In this document: piece after piece, positions 48,825 to 50,006 of the stretch
How the letters are laid out: each line of letters opens with the position of its first letter
Position numbering within the stretch: the first letter of the stretch is position 1
NCBI RefSeq assembly: GCF_947169325.1
Contig: NZ_CAMVPN010000008.1
Location: forward strand, 1 to 50,006
DNA: 50,006 bases
Direction: 5' to 3'
Source of the DNA: an uncultured Methanobrevibacter sp.
GTDB taxonomy: Archaea > Methanobacteriota > Methanobacteria > Methanobacteriales > Methanobacteriaceae
Made by a program: the position numbers and the translations under genes
The notes under the pieces: model-generated
Seen by the model: only the letters and a program-made list of their open reading frames with translations
Database searches by the model: none
Told to the model about the DNA's origin: nothing

Positions 48825-48849
48825 CTTATAAAACAAATAGTATTAATTA
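48825..48849. promoter_or_regulatory. Back-to-back TATA boxes of the GNAT and ADP-ribosylglycohydrolase genes
   Basis: Minus strand TTTTATAAG (48825-48833) is centred 27 nt before ATG 48802. Plus strand TATTAATTA (48841-48849) is centred 28 nt before ATG 48873. Both genes lack a Shine-Dalgarno, so both promoters fit leaderless transcription, and the two TATA boxes are only seven bases apart. Confidence 0.5.
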
Positions 48850-48872
48850 CATTGAAAAACATATGAAATATC

Positions 48873-49775
48873 ATGAAAGTTAAAGATGGAATTTGCGGAT
48901 TTATTGTAGGGGATGCATTGGGCGTTCCTGTTGAGTTTTACTCAAGAAAAGAGCTTGAAGACGACCCTGTTGTTGACATGAGGGAAGGAGGAACCCATGG
49001 AATGCCAAAAGGAACATGGTCTGATGACTCCTCAATGATGATAGCCACAATGGACAGTATCGTGGAGAAAAACGGAATCGATTACGCTGACATCATGGAT
49101 AAATTCTGCCAGTGGGCATTTGAAGACAAATACAACCAGTATGAGACATTCGATATCGGAAACACCACCCGCCAGGGATTGATGAGATACAAAAATGGTG
49201 CCGAACCACTTGAAAGCGGAGGAAAACTCGTAAGGGACAACGGTAACGGATCACTTATGAGAATTCTGCCATTAGCCTACATTCCAGACATTGACTTTGA
49301 AACCGTCGAGAACGTTTCAGGCCTTACCCACGCCCATGACAGGTCAAAGATAGCCTGCGCATTATGTGTTGAAATTGCAAAATCCATACTTAACAATGAC
49401 CTTGCCATTGATGAGCACATCAAAAATTCCGTCGACATTATCAAAGAGCATTACAAAGACAATGAGGAACTCGTTGAATTTAAAAGAATAATAGATGATG
49501 ACTTTACCGGTGAAATCAGAAGTGGAGGATACGTCATCGACAGTATTGAAAGTGTGATCTACTGTCTGAAAACAACCGACAACTATAAGGATGCAGTTCT
49601 AAAGGCAGTCAATTTAGGCGGCGACACCGACACCACCGGAGGTATCTGCGGCGGACTTGCAGGAATCTTTTACGGATTTGATGCAATTCCTATAGATTGG
49701 ATTGAATCAATTCCTAAACTTGACAAGGTAATGTCATTATGTGAAAAGTTCGAGGCATATTGTGATAGAAATTAG
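48873..49775 (+). CDS. ADP-ribosylglycohydrolase family protein (DraG-like)
   Basis: 300 residues. Hallmarks of the DraG/ARH family are present: GFIVGDALGVPVEF near residue 10, the metal-binding GTWSDDSSMMIATMDS (about 47-62), NGNGSLMRILPLAY, a THAH motif, and the second metal site GGDTDTTGGICGGLAG near residue 250. The enzymes remove ADP-ribose from proteins, or related groups from small molecules, using two magnesium ions. No ADP-ribosyltransferase gene is visible in the window, so the target is unknown. The end overlaps the next gene by 14 bases. Confidence 0.93.
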   Translation: MKVKDGICGFIVGDALGVPVEFYSRKELEDDPVVDMREGGTHGMPKGTWSDDSSMMIATMDSIVEKNGIDYADIMDKFCQWAFEDKYNQYETFDIGNTTRQGLMRYKNGAEPLESGGKLVRDNGNGSLMRILPLAYIPDIDFETVENVSGLTHAHDRSKIACALCVEIAKSILNNDLAIDEHIKNSVDIIKEHYKDNEELVEFKRIIDDDFTGEIRSGGYVIDSIESVIYCLKTTDNYKDAVLKAVNLGGDTDTTGGICGGLAGIFYGFDAIPIDWIESIPKLDKVMSLCEKFEAYCDRN

Positions 49776-50006
49776 GAAAACCATCAAAAATATTAGGGCT
49801 ACATGCGATAATTATGTAGACCCTAATCTGGTTGCAACAGTGATTCATGACAATTACTACATGGGAACCAGCAACATCACAGAACTTGATGACTTTGGCA
49901 TTGACATTAACGACAGCTTCGAAGAAAAAATATTGAAGATTTTAAAACATGAAAACGTGTTTTTGAATCTCGGAATGTATGCGTTCGTTCCCATAATCAA
50001 CGAATG
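49762..50006 (+). CDS. Unknown gene overlapping the ADP-ribosylglycohydrolase gene, cut by the window end
   Basis: 81 codons visible, open at the right edge. The start is GTG at 49762 with GAGG six bases upstream, both inside the end of the previous gene (14-base overlap), so the two are translationally linked. The visible part begins VIEIRKTIKNIRATC and continues with YVDPNLVATVIHDNYYMGTS and FEEKILKILKHENVFLNLG; it appears helical and cytoplasmic. I do not recognise the family. The tight coupling suggests a shared function with the glycohydrolase. Confidence 0.7.
   Translation, partial: MIEIRKTIKNIRATCDNYVDPNLVATVIHDNYYMGTSNITELDDFGIDINDSFEEKILKILKHENVFLNLGMYAFVPIINE

Overview
The window is most likely from a gut or rumen methanogen of the genus Methanobrevibacter or a close relative. 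The grounds are very large secreted adhesin-like proteins (beta-helix plus Ig-like repeats, no LPXTG or membrane anchor), low GC with A/T-rich spacers, archaeal TATA boxes, GGTGAT-type ribosome binding sites, an archaeal aquaporin, and methanogen-type unknown families beside a bacterial-type UvrA/UvrB pair. I see no rRNA, tRNA, CRISPR array or intact mobile element. Species assignment is not possible by reading alone.

Layout. (1) 1-28532, all minus strand: four giant secreted adhesin-like proteins (ALPs). The first is open through the left edge, so its C-terminus is missing. It is built from four tandem beta-helix modules followed by Ig-like domains. The second and third are paralogues with the order signal peptide, beta-helix, second beta-helix, Ig-like repeats, PQQ-type beta-propeller, Ig-like repeats, Lys-rich tail. 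The fourth has a beta-helix, a papain-like cysteine peptidase with all catalytic residues, a lectin-like segment and a ladder of about 175-residue repeats, ending in the same kind of tail. (2) 28644-34764: a DUF123/GIY-YIG-like protein, a TPR protein, and a tight three-gene operon (Ski2-like helicase, HerA-like DUF853 ATPase, small winged-helix-like protein). (3) 34842-38814: a DUF368 polyprenyl-phosphate transporter with a secreted partner, and an operon of a DUF2193-like protein with aquaporin AqpM behind a strikingly symmetric promoter. (4) 39032-45070: uvrA and uvrB, with a small secreted protein between them and a small unknown gene leading uvrB. (5) 45166-50006: an HSL-type esterase, PRPP synthetase, a membrane-anchored unknown protein, a zinc-ribbon membrane protein, a GNAT acetyltransferase, and an ADP-ribosylglycohydrolase overlapped by an unknown gene cut by the right edge.

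How the genes fit together: the left half is cell-surface machinery, with adhesion or binding and possibly extracellular proteolysis, each gene apparently with its own promoter and terminator. The DUF368 protein may supply lipid carrier for wall or glycan synthesis, which the surface proteins would depend on. The right half is DNA repair and housekeeping. Recurrent small-scale themes are inverted repeats that overlap stop codons and lead into T-tracts, start codons (TTG/GTG/ATG) decided by Shine-Dalgarno position, and a second class of genes without a Shine-Dalgarno whose TATA box sits about 27 nt before the start codon, as expected for leaderless mRNAs.
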